Below are positions 44,402 through 53,925 of a stretch of 64,000 nt of DNA, piece by piece. The translations under genes were made by a program, and so were the position numbers. The stretch is from Chitinophagaceae bacterium (GTDB lineage: Bacteria > Bacteroidota > Bacteroidia > Chitinophagales > Chitinophagaceae): assembly GCA_016721085.1 (NCBI GenBank), contig JADKJI010000062.1:123693-187692 (forward strand), given 5' to 3'. Numbering within the stretch: the stretch's first letter is position 1; each line of letters opens with the position of its first letter. Under the pieces are notes generated by a model. It was not told the origin of the DNA, ran no database searches, and worked only from the letters and a program-made list of their open reading frames with translations.

Positions 44402-45321
44402 GAATTCGGCTTATACTGTTATTCGTCGTCCTTTTACCTATTGCAGTTCTTGCGCAAAAAGAAAATATGCCATATGTGATGCTTTTAGGTATCACACAAG
44501 ATGGAGGGTATCCGCATATTGGCTGTCAGCGAAAATGCTGCCAGCCTGCAATAAACGATAAATCAAAATCAAGAAATGTAATTGCCCTGGCCATCGTTAG
44601 TCCCACAGAAAACAAATGGTGGTTGGTCGAAGCCACTCCCAATATAACCGAACAATTGCAACTTTTTTCAAACAAAACCTTAGGTAAGTATCCCTATTTG
44701 CCAGAGGGTATTTTTATCACGCATGCACATATGGGTCATTACACCGGCTTGACCTATCTGGGAAGAGAAGCTTTAGGTGCAAAAGAGATTCCTGTTTACG
44801 TAATGTCCAAAATGAAATCCTATCTGGAAACGAATGGGCCATGGAGCCAATTGGTGCAGTTGAAAAATATTGCAATCCATGAATTAACAGCTGATAAGCC
44901 AGAGTTTTTAAGTTCAATTATCTCAATCACACCATTTTTAGTACCACACCGGGATGAATTCTCAGAAACGGCTGGATTTACAATACAAGCAGGAAAAAAG
45001 AAATATCTTTTTATTCCTGATATCAATAAATGGACGCTTTTCAATAGGGACATAGTTGAAGAGGTAAGAAAAGCAGACATTGTTTTTTTAGATGCCACTT
45101 TTTATTCGGCTGAAGAATTAGCCTATCGAAATATAACAGAAGTACCACATCCATTTGTTCGGGAAACGATGGATTTATTCAAGAATGCCGGAGCTTCGAT
45201 AAAACAAAAAATAGTACTTATCCATTTCAATCATACAAATCCGCTGCTTTCTGATCCTCAAAAAATTAAACTTTTTAATAAAGAGGGTGTCAGGATAGGA
45301 ATACAGGCTGCGGCCTATTAA
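44398..45321 (+). CDS. PqqB-like metallo-hydrolase
   Basis: 307 residues with a signal peptide (LILLFVVLLPIAVLAQ). The metallo-beta-lactamase fold starts at YVMLLGITQDGGYPHIGC, followed by a QRKCC cluster as in PqqB. The metal motif is ITHAHMGHYTGL: the usual H-x-H-x-D-H has Gly in place of Asp, again as in PqqB. FLVPHRDEFSETAGF and VFLDATFY follow. PqqB takes part in PQQ synthesis, but the export signal and the lack of other pqq genes here argue for a different, unknown role. Confidence 0.82.
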   Translation: MRIRLILLFVVLLPIAVLAQKENMPYVMLLGITQDGGYPHIGCQRKCCQPAINDKSKSRNVIALAIVSPTENKWWLVEATPNITEQLQLFSNKTLGKYPYLPEGIFITHAHMGHYTGLTYLGREALGAKEIPVYVMSKMKSYLETNGPWSQLVQLKNIAIHELTADKPEFLSSIISITPFLVPHRDEFSETAGFTIQAGKKKYLFIPDINKWTLFNRDIVEEVRKADIVFLDATFYSAEELAYRNITEVPHPFVRETMDLFKNAGASIKQKIVLIHFNHTNPLLSDPQKIKLFNKEGVRIGIQAAAY

Positions 45322-45457
45322 GCAGGTACCCTCACAGCATATTTTCGTCCATTCTTTTTGCTCCATTTCATTGGAAAATATTACATTTAAGAACTAATCC
45401 TACCTACCCCCCGAATTACAATTTCCTATTCTTCCAATTACACATAAGAATTTAGTT

Positions 45458-46672
45458 ATGAAACGTATTGTCATTTGCTGTGATGGCACCTGGAGCAAGC
45501 CTGGTACTATTGACAGAGGTAAAAAAGTGAAGACTAACGTACTTAAAATGTACGAAGCGCTGAACAATATTGGCGAAGATGGTATGCCACAAGTTAAGTA
45601 CTATGGCCAGGGTGTTGGCACCCGCTTTTCAGTGAAGGATAAATTATTTGGTGGTATTTCAGGTAAAGGTATCGACCGAAATATAAAAGACGCCTACAAA
45701 TTCATTATGTGGAATTTTGTTCCGGGTGATGAATTATACCTTTTCGGCTTCAGCAGGGGTGCTTATACGGCCCGAAGCCTGATGGGGCTAATCAGGAATT
45801 GCGGAGTGATGAAGCCGGAATTCCTTCATCTGGTTGACGAAGCTTTTGGTTTATATAGGGATAGGAATGCCATTACACATCCTGATAGTGACCTAATGGT
45901 TGCCTTCAAAAAAAGCTATAGTCAATTGACAAGAATTCGGTTCATAGGAGTTTGGGATACCGTAGGGTCTTTAGGTGTTCCTATTCAAACCCTGAACTGG
46001 TTTAATGAAGAATATCAGTTCCATGACGTAAAACTGAGTAGTGATGTAGACTATGCCTATCATGCTGTTGCCCTTGACGAAAAAAGAGGCATGTTTGAAC
46101 CTACATTGTGGGAATTGAGTAATTCTGTGAGAAAGGAAAATATAAAGCAGGTAATGGAACAAGTATGGTTCCCCGGTTCTCATTGTAATGTTGGTGGAGG
46201 CTATGCTGATAGCGGACTAAGTGATATCACCCTTGACTGGATGATTCAAAAAGCCCGGGCTACGAATCTTGGTTTCAAGGAATCATATCTTAATGAAAAG
46301 ATAAAACCGAATACTACAGGAGAAATACGCAACTCCAGGACAGGTTTTTACAATCTGTTTCCAAAATTCACACGTCAGATTAATCAATCGCAGATAGGCA
46401 CATTAGATGAAGACGAAAACAGCGGTTTACTGGAATATAATATGCTTAGAAATGAAAAAATTCATTACAGCTGTGTAGAAAGAGAAAAACTGGAACCCAA
46501 ATATTCGCCTTCCAATTTATTGAATGGCTTGAAATATAAAACTCCATTATATCCCGACCTTGACCAATGGAAAGATGAATGGAAAAGTCCGGTAGTAGCC
46601 CCTTTACTACAATCTTATTTTGAAAAAAAAGACCCCACTCCTCCTACGAAAAACGAGGATATGGTCAAATGA
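45458..46672 (+). CDS. DUF2235 alpha/beta hydrolase
   Basis: 404 residues, no signal peptide. The start KRIVICCDGTWSKPGT and the nucleophile elbow LFGFSRGAYTARSLMGLI (G-x-S-x-G) define the DUF2235 domain, the catalytic domain of Tle1-type phospholipases. IGVWDTVGSLGVP supplies a conserved Asp and WFPGSHCNVGGGY the catalytic His region. Members include type VI secretion effectors and cytoplasmic hydrolases. It is followed 28 bp later by a lipoprotein gene and opens the region of caspase-fold proteins; a functional link to them is inferred from position only. Confidence 0.88.
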   Translation: MKRIVICCDGTWSKPGTIDRGKKVKTNVLKMYEALNNIGEDGMPQVKYYGQGVGTRFSVKDKLFGGISGKGIDRNIKDAYKFIMWNFVPGDELYLFGFSRGAYTARSLMGLIRNCGVMKPEFLHLVDEAFGLYRDRNAITHPDSDLMVAFKKSYSQLTRIRFIGVWDTVGSLGVPIQTLNWFNEEYQFHDVKLSSDVDYAYHAVALDEKRGMFEPTLWELSNSVRKENIKQVMEQVWFPGSHCNVGGGYADSGLSDITLDWMIQKARATNLGFKESYLNEKIKPNTTGEIRNSRTGFYNLFPKFTRQINQSQIGTLDEDENSGLLEYNMLRNEKIHYSCVEREKLEPKYSPSNLLNGLKYKTPLYPDLDQWKDEWKSPVVAPLLQSYFEKKDPTPPTKNEDMVK

Positions 46673-46700
46673 TTTAATTGAAACACTAAACCTGGAAACG

Positions 46701-47675
46701 ATGACATTTCGAAATAACCCATTTAAGTTTATTCTCCCTTTTTGTGGATTGATAATTTTAATAGCTGCTTGCAAAAGCACCGAATATGGATATGCCATAA
46801 AAGATGAGAACGCAAAAATGAAGGTACAGGAGAATCCGAATGCCATCAACTATCTCGCATTAAAAAAACAGGATATCCCTACTATGGCAGACAGGGCCAG
46901 TAGTTTATCAAGAGGATTACCTATTACACCATTGGTTGGAGGTGCTGTTTCATTAGCAACAAGTGCTATCAAACAAATGATTGCCAACGACAGGAAGAAA
47001 TATATTGCCGACTATTCATTCGCCCTTACCGAATTATATTTCTACGACCAGCTTTCAACAGAGAGCTGTTTTGATCCGGTAGGTATGCAATTCAATGGAT
47101 TCACTTTAGTTCGAACTTTCACAAATAAGAATGGTGCTACTGATACTGCCTTCAAAGCTGATTTTGCTCTGGATACTACAAAGCCAAACGAGATCATCAA
47201 TAATTCCATCTTCAGATTAAAGCTAAAAGATTTGAAGCTTAACTATACAAAAGCAAAAATCACCAGTGGCCAAAAGAACAATATCAATATGGATATTGAG
47301 ATCACTTTCCTCACTTCATATGTAAACGATCGCGGCCAATTATTCGATAAGGTTGAATTGGGTAAATTCTATCTGAATCTTCGCAATGCCCCATTAGATA
47401 AAAATGTAGAAGGGTATGCTTCATACTATAATAATTTAAAAGGACAACCTGTTGAAGGAAAGAGTTTCATAGTTCCCCGTTCCTTTGGTTATTATATCAA
47501 TGGAGAAAATGAATCAGCGCGTTGTTTCAGTCAAGGCGCTTATTCTATAGAGGTTAAAGTAAGAGAAAGTTCAAAAGATAAATTTGTAACCAAGATACTG
47601 GTTGATAATAGCGGAAAAATAATTGATGCTCTTGGGGATAAGGTGAAAGGGGTGGTTACTACTGGTAAATTGTAG
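46701..47675 (+). CDS. hypothetical lipoprotein
   Basis: 324 residues. The ATG at 46701 gives a lipoprotein signal with lipobox LIAAC (LIILIAACKSTEYGY). The frame is open from 46620, but that part overlaps the DUF2235 gene. The mature protein has a helical segment (DIPTMADRASSLSRGLPITP, then a small hydrophobic stretch GGAVSLATSAIKQMI) and a beta-rich rest, e.g. MDIEITFLTSYVNDRG and KFYLNLRNAPL. I recognise no family. It may be a surface partner of the caspase genes. Confidence 0.8.
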   Translation: MTFRNNPFKFILPFCGLIILIAACKSTEYGYAIKDENAKMKVQENPNAINYLALKKQDIPTMADRASSLSRGLPITPLVGGAVSLATSAIKQMIANDRKKYIADYSFALTELYFYDQLSTESCFDPVGMQFNGFTLVRTFTNKNGATDTAFKADFALDTTKPNEIINNSIFRLKLKDLKLNYTKAKITSGQKNNINMDIEITFLTSYVNDRGQLFDKVELGKFYLNLRNAPLDKNVEGYASYYNNLKGQPVEGKSFIVPRSFGYYINGENESARCFSQGAYSIEVKVRESSKDKFVTKILVDNSGKIIDALGDKVKGVVTTGKL

Positions 47676-47690
47676 ATTGACCTGGATCTT

Positions 47691-47756
47691 TTCACCGCAG
47701 AGACGCGGAGACGCAGGGGGCGTTCCTCCGCGTCTCCGCGTCTCTGCGGTGAAAAA
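47691..47756. repeat. GACGCGGAG palindrome between convergent genes
   Basis: TTTTCACCGCAGAGACGCGG and its complement GCGTCTCTGCGGTGAAAA form a nearly perfect stem around an AGGGGGCGTTCCTCC centre, followed by nine A residues. It lies between the lipoprotein gene and the oppositely oriented caspase gene. It is one of the best-preserved copies in the window. Confidence 0.85.
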
Positions 47757-47794
47757 AAAATAAAAGTCAGTCTAGAATACTATAACATGGTACC

Positions 47795-49816
47795 TTACTT
47801 TTTCTTCGCAGGCACAATCTCAAAAATCAAACTCGAAGCCGATCCTTCCTGAAGTCCTGTATTACTCATATCCCCTCTTTCCAATATCCCGAAAGATTTC
47901 TTAAAAAGCTTTTCCATATAAGTTGATGCTCCCCTGGTTCCAGTTCCTCTGGTAATCACCAGATCTTCCATATTCATCTCTCCTCGAGATGTAAAAATCT
48001 TAAAGACTTCTGTACCATAAGGAGGCTCGAGAGAGATAGTGTAGTTGGTGAATATCTTTGACTCGCCAGCCCTAATCTTCAGGTCTTCAGGAAATATTTT
48101 CTGTCCTTTGTTAGGCAAAATAGGCTGTATACTACCATCAGGCAATAAGTCGAGAATATTTATATACAATGACTGCTTGCCATAGTTTGTAACCCATAAT
48201 ACAACTGTATCCTTTACTGAAAATTTGTAATGTTCCATATTGCTGGAAGAAACAGCTTTTCCTGTATCTGGCTCACCATTTTTATAGGGCACCAATTTAA
48301 CTTCTAATCCAGACTTAGCTTCTATCATTGCCAAATCCCTGATGAATACATACTGCGAATATTGTTGCAAAGCAGTTTTCAACCATTCTATTCTTGATTG
48401 TACTCCCCCTTCATTTACTGAAAAAACCAAACCACTTGAAATCATTATTAATGAATCTTGACGACTACTCTTCTTCAATAATAAGTCTGCAGAAGCATCT
48501 CCCGTTACTACTGGGTTGGGCGATAACTGTTTAGTAATGTTTTCTACCTCCTGATCAGTATAAACAACATTACTGCCTTTCGATACTTGTTTAGTTTCAA
48601 TTTTTAAGACCGCTATGGGTATTTTAAATACAGGTTCAGTTACAAAAACCCAACCAGCAGTGATCTGAGCCAATTTTGGATCAGCGTCTAACTTTATGGT
48701 AGAACTAAAAGGACCAGCAGCAGTTACTATTCCTGAAGCAATTGGCGTTAATCCCTGTATATTTTGCGTGGTGGCAGGAAATACACCCACTTTAGCGCCT
48801 ACATCCAATCCAGCCAGAGAACCCTTTTTCAAAATATATTCCCTTGTAGTCAACCTTTTTGCTATTTCGCTAAACGATTGTTGTTCTATATATCGACCAC
48901 CAAATAATGTTCGGTCTATACCATTCCCTTCCATAACTGGATGTTGTCTTAATGACTTCTCCAGCATAATTGATTGTATCCTGGCAAAAAGGCTTCGGTA
49001 TGATGTATGTTCAGGTAATTGCTCTAATGCTGCTGATATTGCATAGGTCAAAGAACCTACTGGCTTTTGCTCATTATCTGTAACTTCCTTATCCACTTCA
49101 TTGGCACTGGCTGCGGAATAAATTATATATGTAGCCAAATTACTTTCCGACTCTCCACCTTCTTTAAATTGTTGCAATTTATCAGGCCCCTTATCTGATA
49201 AATCTGGAGCATTCTTTGCAAGAATGGCAGGTTTGCCTCCTCTCGATTTTCCACTTCCTCTTGTAATGGTTCCGGAATGACAAGCATTTATCAAAACCAG
49301 CAAATCTCCCTCCGATCCTAATTTCATTCTGCATTCCCTAACATACTTTCCAAAAAGATCATCTCGTAAATAATTTGCAGAATCTTTTGTTAGGTCTCCA
49401 GTGGTACCAGTATAAACGGCATTAAAAGGCACTAGTACTTCATCCAATCCATCAGATTCATCGCCGTTATCATCCTGCAATTGGGCACCATGACAAGAAA
49501 AATGTATGATAGCGACATCTGAGGGCCGCAATTTATTTGCAAACGATTTTAGTGCTGCTTCAATACCAGCCTTTGTTGCTTCGCTATCTTTTAGAATGGT
49601 AATATTCCCTGATTCAAACCCCTGACGTTGGAGCGTCTTTAACATATAAGGGATATCATTATTACTTGAAATAACAGGCCAGTTACTAGAAGCCGGATAG
49701 TTTCCAATAGCAATCACCAATGCTTTCTTGGTTTGCGATTGCCCCTTTGAAAGCAATGCAAGCAATAGAACAGATATGAAAGCGATCCTTATCATTATAC
49801 AATTTAAGGGTTTCAT
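47795..49816 (-). CDS. exported caspase-fold (C14) protein
   Basis: 673 residues. A signal peptide (IRIAFISVLLLALLSKGQSQ) is followed directly by a caspase domain: KKALVIAIGNYP, His109 in IIHFSCHGAQ and Cys179 in LVLINACHSGT, the catalytic pair of peptidase family C14. An acidic segment DDNGDESDGLDE between them is typical of bacterial metacaspases with Asp-rich Ca2+ sites. The C-terminal 350 residues hold beta-rich segments, including VVLWVTNYGKQSLYINILDL, which resembles DUF4384-type domains. The start overlaps the stop of the upstream WD40 gene (ATGA), so the two are coupled. The activity is inferred from motifs. Confidence 0.85.
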   Translation of the reverse strand: MKPLNCIMIRIAFISVLLLALLSKGQSQTKKALVIAIGNYPASSNWPVISSNNDIPYMLKTLQRQGFESGNITILKDSEATKAGIEAALKSFANKLRPSDVAIIHFSCHGAQLQDDNGDESDGLDEVLVPFNAVYTGTTGDLTKDSANYLRDDLFGKYVRECRMKLGSEGDLLVLINACHSGTITRGSGKSRGGKPAILAKNAPDLSDKGPDKLQQFKEGGESESNLATYIIYSAASANEVDKEVTDNEQKPVGSLTYAISAALEQLPEHTSYRSLFARIQSIMLEKSLRQHPVMEGNGIDRTLFGGRYIEQQSFSEIAKRLTTREYILKKGSLAGLDVGAKVGVFPATTQNIQGLTPIASGIVTAAGPFSSTIKLDADPKLAQITAGWVFVTEPVFKIPIAVLKIETKQVSKGSNVVYTDQEVENITKQLSPNPVVTGDASADLLLKKSSRQDSLIMISSGLVFSVNEGGVQSRIEWLKTALQQYSQYVFIRDLAMIEAKSGLEVKLVPYKNGEPDTGKAVSSSNMEHYKFSVKDTVVLWVTNYGKQSLYINILDLLPDGSIQPILPNKGQKIFPEDLKIRAGESKIFTNYTISLEPPYGTEVFKIFTSRGEMNMEDLVITRGTGTRGASTYMEKLFKKSFGILERGDMSNTGLQEGSASSLIFEIVPAKKK

Positions 49817-52800
49817 TCATGAGTGTCGAAATAAACACGAATCTTTTCAACAAGCCCGGTAATCATTTTGTCCTTATCAGCTACAACACCATTTGCTTGT
49901 AGTGACAGAATGCGTTCACTACTTCCTTTAACCACCCAGGCTTGCAATGAAATAGTATCGCCAACTACTTCATACTTGCCCCGAACAGAATATGCATCAG
50001 ACAATTTATTACCGGCAACAAATATTATGGGCACTTCCTTGCTTGAAAGAGAAAGATTATCCAATTCCCTGTCGAAAATATCAGCAATCTCAAGATCATC
50101 ATTCAACAATTGTTCGTCTTGTATGAATCGCGACTCACGGAATAGCTTTCGCCTTATTGATAAATGGATGCCGTTTGAAACTTCCTGATCAACCAATCCA
50201 AGATCGAAACTGCCATTACCTATAATTTGAGGGTCTTGTCGACCTCCAATATCCTTTGCTAAAATCTTTACATTGTCTGCAGCAAAATTGAACCACTTAT
50301 TTACATCAATGAATTTATTGTCTTTTAAGCCTTGTCCTAGTTTCAACCCTGTAAGCAAACTATACGTTAATAACCCCTGCCTATACAAACTTGTCTCATA
50401 AGCCGATTGATCAGAAGCAGCAGCTGATAATATGAAAGTTCCTGTTTTATCCTTCAACCTTTCAAGTGCACGTTGTTGATCGGCCGGCACTTCCCTTTTC
50501 CCCATTACATCTTTAACTCTTTGAATCACTTTGCCACTGTTACAGGCATCAAGAACAAGAACCTGTTTATTGGCTTTAATGCCAGACATCCATTGATTTA
50601 ATTCTTCAGCACTTACTCCAACTTGTTTTTCTATTCCCTCAATATCGAATCCGGATGCATCTGATGTAAGAAGATAGAAAGATCTGCCAGTATTATATAA
50701 CATTCCGTGTCCTGCAAAAAAAACTACTACAACATCATCTGGCTTCGCCTTTCGGGTAATACTATCCATTACAGCTTGTATGTTCTTTTTGCTCGGCCAA
50801 TATTTACTGCTGGTATCTGTATTGAGGATATAATTGAAAACATGTTGCTTGTTGTCTGTATTAAGTAGTTTTGAACCAGCGCTTGAAAGTGCGGAACCTA
50901 ATTCCCGTGAGTCTTTTGAAGCAAATTTCAACTGTAACTTATCCGACTTGTATCTACTGATGCCGATAGATACGATATACATATTTGGGTTGGGCTTTTT
51001 CTTTGTATCAATTACAGAGATCTTTGCCCCTCTAGAATAAGTAGTTTCATTCTTACTTGAAGCTTTTACTGAAATTACATTCTCCTCACCAGCTACAAAA
51101 AAAGATTGCACTTCACTTGCAGGAATATCTAACCGATACCCTTGCCCAATCTTAACCAATGAAGCTATAGTATACGACTTCACTCCCTTTTCATTTACAA
51201 ATAACTCTACCGTTTCTAATCCCCCGGTTCTTGGTTGAATTGAAAAATGATATTTCCCATTAGAGAACCCCAACTCCTTAACTAAAGGTGTAAAATCACA
51301 AAGAGGTAACTCCTCAGTATTAAGTGCAGTTATTGGTTCAGTTCGCTGTCCTGATAATTTTTCTGCCAATCCTGGCTCCCAGGCCAAATTCTTTAGCTGT
51401 TCAAAATCAATAATCTCATTGCCGCAAACGTAGTATAATAACTTCCTTGCGGCTGCTGTGCCATCATACCTGCCTTTTGGGTCTATTACGAGATAATCAC
51501 TTTCATCTACAGAAAAGAAACTATAAAGTAACTCTCCATTGCCTGCACTCCACTTCCGTATTGTATTATCTTCAGAACTGGTAAGAATGAATTTTCCATT
51601 AGGGCTAAGCATGACACTGTTTAAAATATCTGTATGACCATTCAATACAAATAAAGATGCACCAGTTTGCATATTCCATACTCTTGCAGTATGATCCCAT
51701 GAAGCGGAGAGCAACCGAGTTCCATCAATATTAAAAACCGCATCACTTACGCCAGCGGTATGACCTTCTAGTGTATACTTCAATCTCCCTTCCCCGATAC
51801 TCCAGATTCGAATCGTATTATCAAGGGAAATACTGGCAACTAATTTACCATCGGGACTGAAAATGACTTTACTGATCCAATCGGTATGCTCTTTCCAATT
51901 ATACAAAACCTTTCCGCTTTCTCGCTGCCACAGCTTTATAGAATTATCTTTTGATGCTGTAACAATCAATTTTGTATCAGGACTAAATACTGCGTATCGA
52001 ATATAATCTTCTTTCCCTTCTAAAACTTTTTGGATCTTTCCTGTAGTTGCATCCCATATACGAACTGAATTATCAATGGAAGATGTAAGAACCCATTTCC
52101 CATCAGAACTGTAAGAGGCGTTCGTAATCCAATCATTATGTCCTCTTAGATCAAATAGCAATTTACCATTGGTACGAAGCCAGATTTTTGCAGTATTGTC
52201 TGGCGAGGCTGTAAGAATATAATTCCCATCCGGACTAAAATCAGCTGAAGTAACCCAATCATCATGTCCATTGAAGGTTTTTAATTCAGATCCATCTGAA
52301 ACCTGCCATAGCTTAGCTGTTCTGTCATTTGAGGATGTTAATACATATTTCCCATCTTTGCTGAATACAGCAGTATTCACCCAGTCTGTATGTCCTTTTA
52401 GCGTTTGTTTCAATACTCCTTCAGCAGTCCAAATCCTGGCAGTATTATCATTTGAAGCTGTTACGATCTGCGAGCCTGTAGAATCATAACTAACATTATT
52501 AACCCAAAAGCTATGTCCACTCATTACCGTTTTACGCTTCCCATCATAATAGCTCCAAACGCGTATTGCATTATCATAAGAAGCAGTGATAAATCTTTTA
52601 CCATCAGCTGAGGCTGTAATCAGGTTAACTTCCCCTTGGTTATCATTCAGGTTATAAACAAGTTTGCTTGCAGGCCATGACCATACTACTGTTTTGGAAT
52701 CGGCCCCTGCACTAACCAAATATTTTTGATCGCTACTAAAAAGCATATCGTTAATGGCACCATCGTGAGCCTGCCATTCCTTTATTCTTTTTCCTTCGGC

Positions 52801-53196
52801 AATTGACCATACACTTATCATTCCCAGATGAGTGCCAACAAAAATCATCTTGCCATCGGCGCTCAATTTCATCACCCTGGGAATACCTCCATTTATTTTT
52901 AATTCATTGACTAATTTTTTATCTGACACTGACCATATATAAATACTATTCCGGTCATTAGAAGCCAAAATGAATTTGTCATTATTTGAGAAAGTGATAG
53001 TCCTTAGTCTCCCTTCGTGTGATTTGAATTTATAGGTGCCTGATAATTTATCTGCTTCATGAAGTGAAAGGGTGCTATCCCATGAACTGCTGGCCCAGTA
53101 TTTTTTATTCTTACTTACTGCAATTGCGCTGACCCATTTTGAATGTGAATGATCCTCTTGTAATTTCTCTCCATTTGTTATGGACAAAGAGTAGAA
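49813..53196 (-). CDS. WD40-repeat caspase protein, main part after frameshift
   Basis: Continues the N-terminal piece (53197-53653). Thirteen further WD40 repeats run from SKWVSAIAVSKNKKYWASSS to ILNSVMLSPNGKFILTSSED, sixteen in all, enough for two propellers. A linker and a caspase domain follow: NPNMYIVSIGISRYKSD, His in VFFAGHGMLYN (codon near 50707) and Cys in LVLDACNSGKV (codon near 50543), then FILSAAASDQSAYE. A final beta domain ends the protein. WD40 arrays in such proteins usually serve as sensors or scaffolds. A frame break near 53192-53200 separates the pieces; the frame is formally open to 53241. Confidence 0.87.
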   Translation of the reverse strand, partial: FYSLSITNGEKLQEDHSHSKWVSAIAVSKNKKYWASSSWDSTLSLHEADKLSGTYKFKSHEGRLRTITFSNNDKFILASNDRNSIYIWSVSDKKLVNELKINGGIPRVMKLSADGKMIFVGTHLGMISVWSIAEGKRIKEWQAHDGAINDMLFSSDQKYLVSAGADSKTVVWSWPASKLVYNLNDNQGEVNLITASADGKRFITASYDNAIRVWSYYDGKRKTVMSGHSFWVNNVSYDSTGSQIVTASNDNTARIWTAEGVLKQTLKGHTDWVNTAVFSKDGKYVLTSSNDRTAKLWQVSDGSELKTFNGHDDWVTSADFSPDGNYILTASPDNTAKIWLRTNGKLLFDLRGHNDWITNASYSSDGKWVLTSSIDNSVRIWDATTGKIQKVLEGKEDYIRYAVFSPDTKLIVTASKDNSIKLWQRESGKVLYNWKEHTDWISKVIFSPDGKLVASISLDNTIRIWSIGEGRLKYTLEGHTAGVSDAVFNIDGTRLLSASWDHTARVWNMQTGASLFVLNGHTDILNSVMLSPNGKFILTSSEDNTIRKWSAGNGELLYSFFSVDESDYLVIDPKGRYDGTAAARKLLYYVCGNEIIDFEQLKNLAWEPGLAEKLSGQRTEPITALNTEELPLCDFTPLVKELGFSNGKYHFSIQPRTGGLETVELFVNEKGVKSYTIASLVKIGQGYRLDIPASEVQSFFVAGEENVISVKASSKNETTYSRGAKISVIDTKKKPNPNMYIVSIGISRYKSDKLQLKFASKDSRELGSALSSAGSKLLNTDNKQHVFNYILNTDTSSKYWPSKKNIQAVMDSITRKAKPDDVVVVFFAGHGMLYNTGRSFYLLTSDASGFDIEGIEKQVGVSAEELNQWMSGIKANKQVLVLDACNSGKVIQRVKDVMGKREVPADQQRALERLKDKTGTFILSAAASDQSAYETSLYRQGLLTYSLLTGLKLGQGLKDNKFIDVNKWFNFAADNVKILAKDIGGRQDPQIIGNGSFDLGLVDQEVSNGIHLSIRRKLFRESRFIQDEQLLNDDLEIADIFDRELDNLSLSSKEVPIIFVAGNKLSDAYSVRGKYEVVGDTISLQAWVVKGSSERILSLQANGVVADKDKMITGLVEKIRVYFDTHE

Positions 53197-53653
53197 CAGA
53201 ACCATCCGCTGTACCAGAAATAATCGTCTTGTCATCGGCACCGAATACTGCAGTTGTAATCCAATCTGGCTGCGGTTTGCTTTTCCAGATCAGCCGTCCA
53301 TCATTGGAAGACCAAAGACAAATGGTACTATCTTTTGAACCCGTAACAATCCATTTCCCATTGGCGCTATACCCAACAGATAACACGCTGGCAGTATGCG
53401 ATTTGAGTTCATGCAACAGAAACCCACTGCCCAGTTCCCATATTTTAGCCGTATTATCCCAAGAACCGCTAACCATGGTAAGCCCATCAGGACTAGTGGC
53501 CATAGCCGAGATAATGCTGGTATGTCCTAATGGCAATTGAAGTTGAGGCTTTTGGGCCTTAGAACTTAAATGCAAGCACAAAAATCCCACCCCGAATACG
53601 AGCTTTTGGAGCCATTTTGTGGCTGAGGAAAGGACGAGGTTAAGGGGTTGCAT
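53197..53653 (-). CDS. WD40-repeat caspase protein, N-terminal part
   Basis: Starts at ATG 53653 with a signal sequence (KLVFGVGFLCLHLSSKAQ) followed by the first three WD40 repeats: HTSIISAMATSPDGLTMVSG, HTASVLSVGYSANGKWIVTG and DWITTAVFGADDKTIISG. After TADGSV this frame gives VHNKWREITR, while the neighbouring frame continues the blade as FYSLSITNGEKL. A one-base gain or two-base loss in GGTTCTGTTCTACTC explains the break. The frame runs to 53111. With the main part the protein would have about 1280 residues and lie outside the cytoplasm. Confidence 0.8.
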
Positions 53654-53690
53654 AATTAGTGTGAATGTAAGAAATATGCGGGATGCTTGA

Positions 53691-53849
53691 TGCTGGATGC
53701 CTAAGGCTTAAGGCCTAGGGCCTAAGGCTTAGTGCAGAGAAAGTCAATAAATTTTAGTGATTTACGGGAAATGACTTTCGAAGCCTGATTTTCGGGCTGA
53801 TCTCTGAATAAGCCTTAGGCCCTAGGCCTTAAGCCTTAGGCATCCAGCA
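53691..53849. repeat. 40-bp perfect inverted repeat between divergent caspase operons
   Basis: TGCTGGATGCCTAAGGCTTA and on to GGCCTAAGGCTT (53691-53730) is exactly complementary to 53810-53849, with a 79-bp centre. Each arm is itself made of small palindromes (AAGGCTTAAGGCCTAGGGCCT). Further GATGC/GCATCC words extend the symmetry to about 53680 and 53864. It fills most of the 272-bp gap between the WD40-caspase and CHASE2 genes. Confidence 0.9.
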
Positions 53850-53888
53850 TCCCAGCATCCAGCCCCCCGCTTTCTCAGCTTTTTTCAA

Positions 53889-53896
53889 TACTTTTA
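53889..53896 (+). promoter_or_regulatory. possible -7 element before the CHASE2-like gene
   Basis: TACTTTTA has one mismatch to TAnnTTTG and lies 30 bp before the ATG at 53926, the same form as the -7 element at 4442. No clear -33 box is visible because the large inverted repeat ends just upstream. Confidence 0.35.
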
Positions 53897-53925
53897 ATCC
53901 GCCCCAAAACCTACTATCCACTTAT

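Noticed and set aside
45458..46672. DUF2235 protein as a type VI secretion effector
   Set aside because: No VgrG, PAAR, Hcp or immunity-type neighbour is present in the window; only the catalytic domain type is supported.
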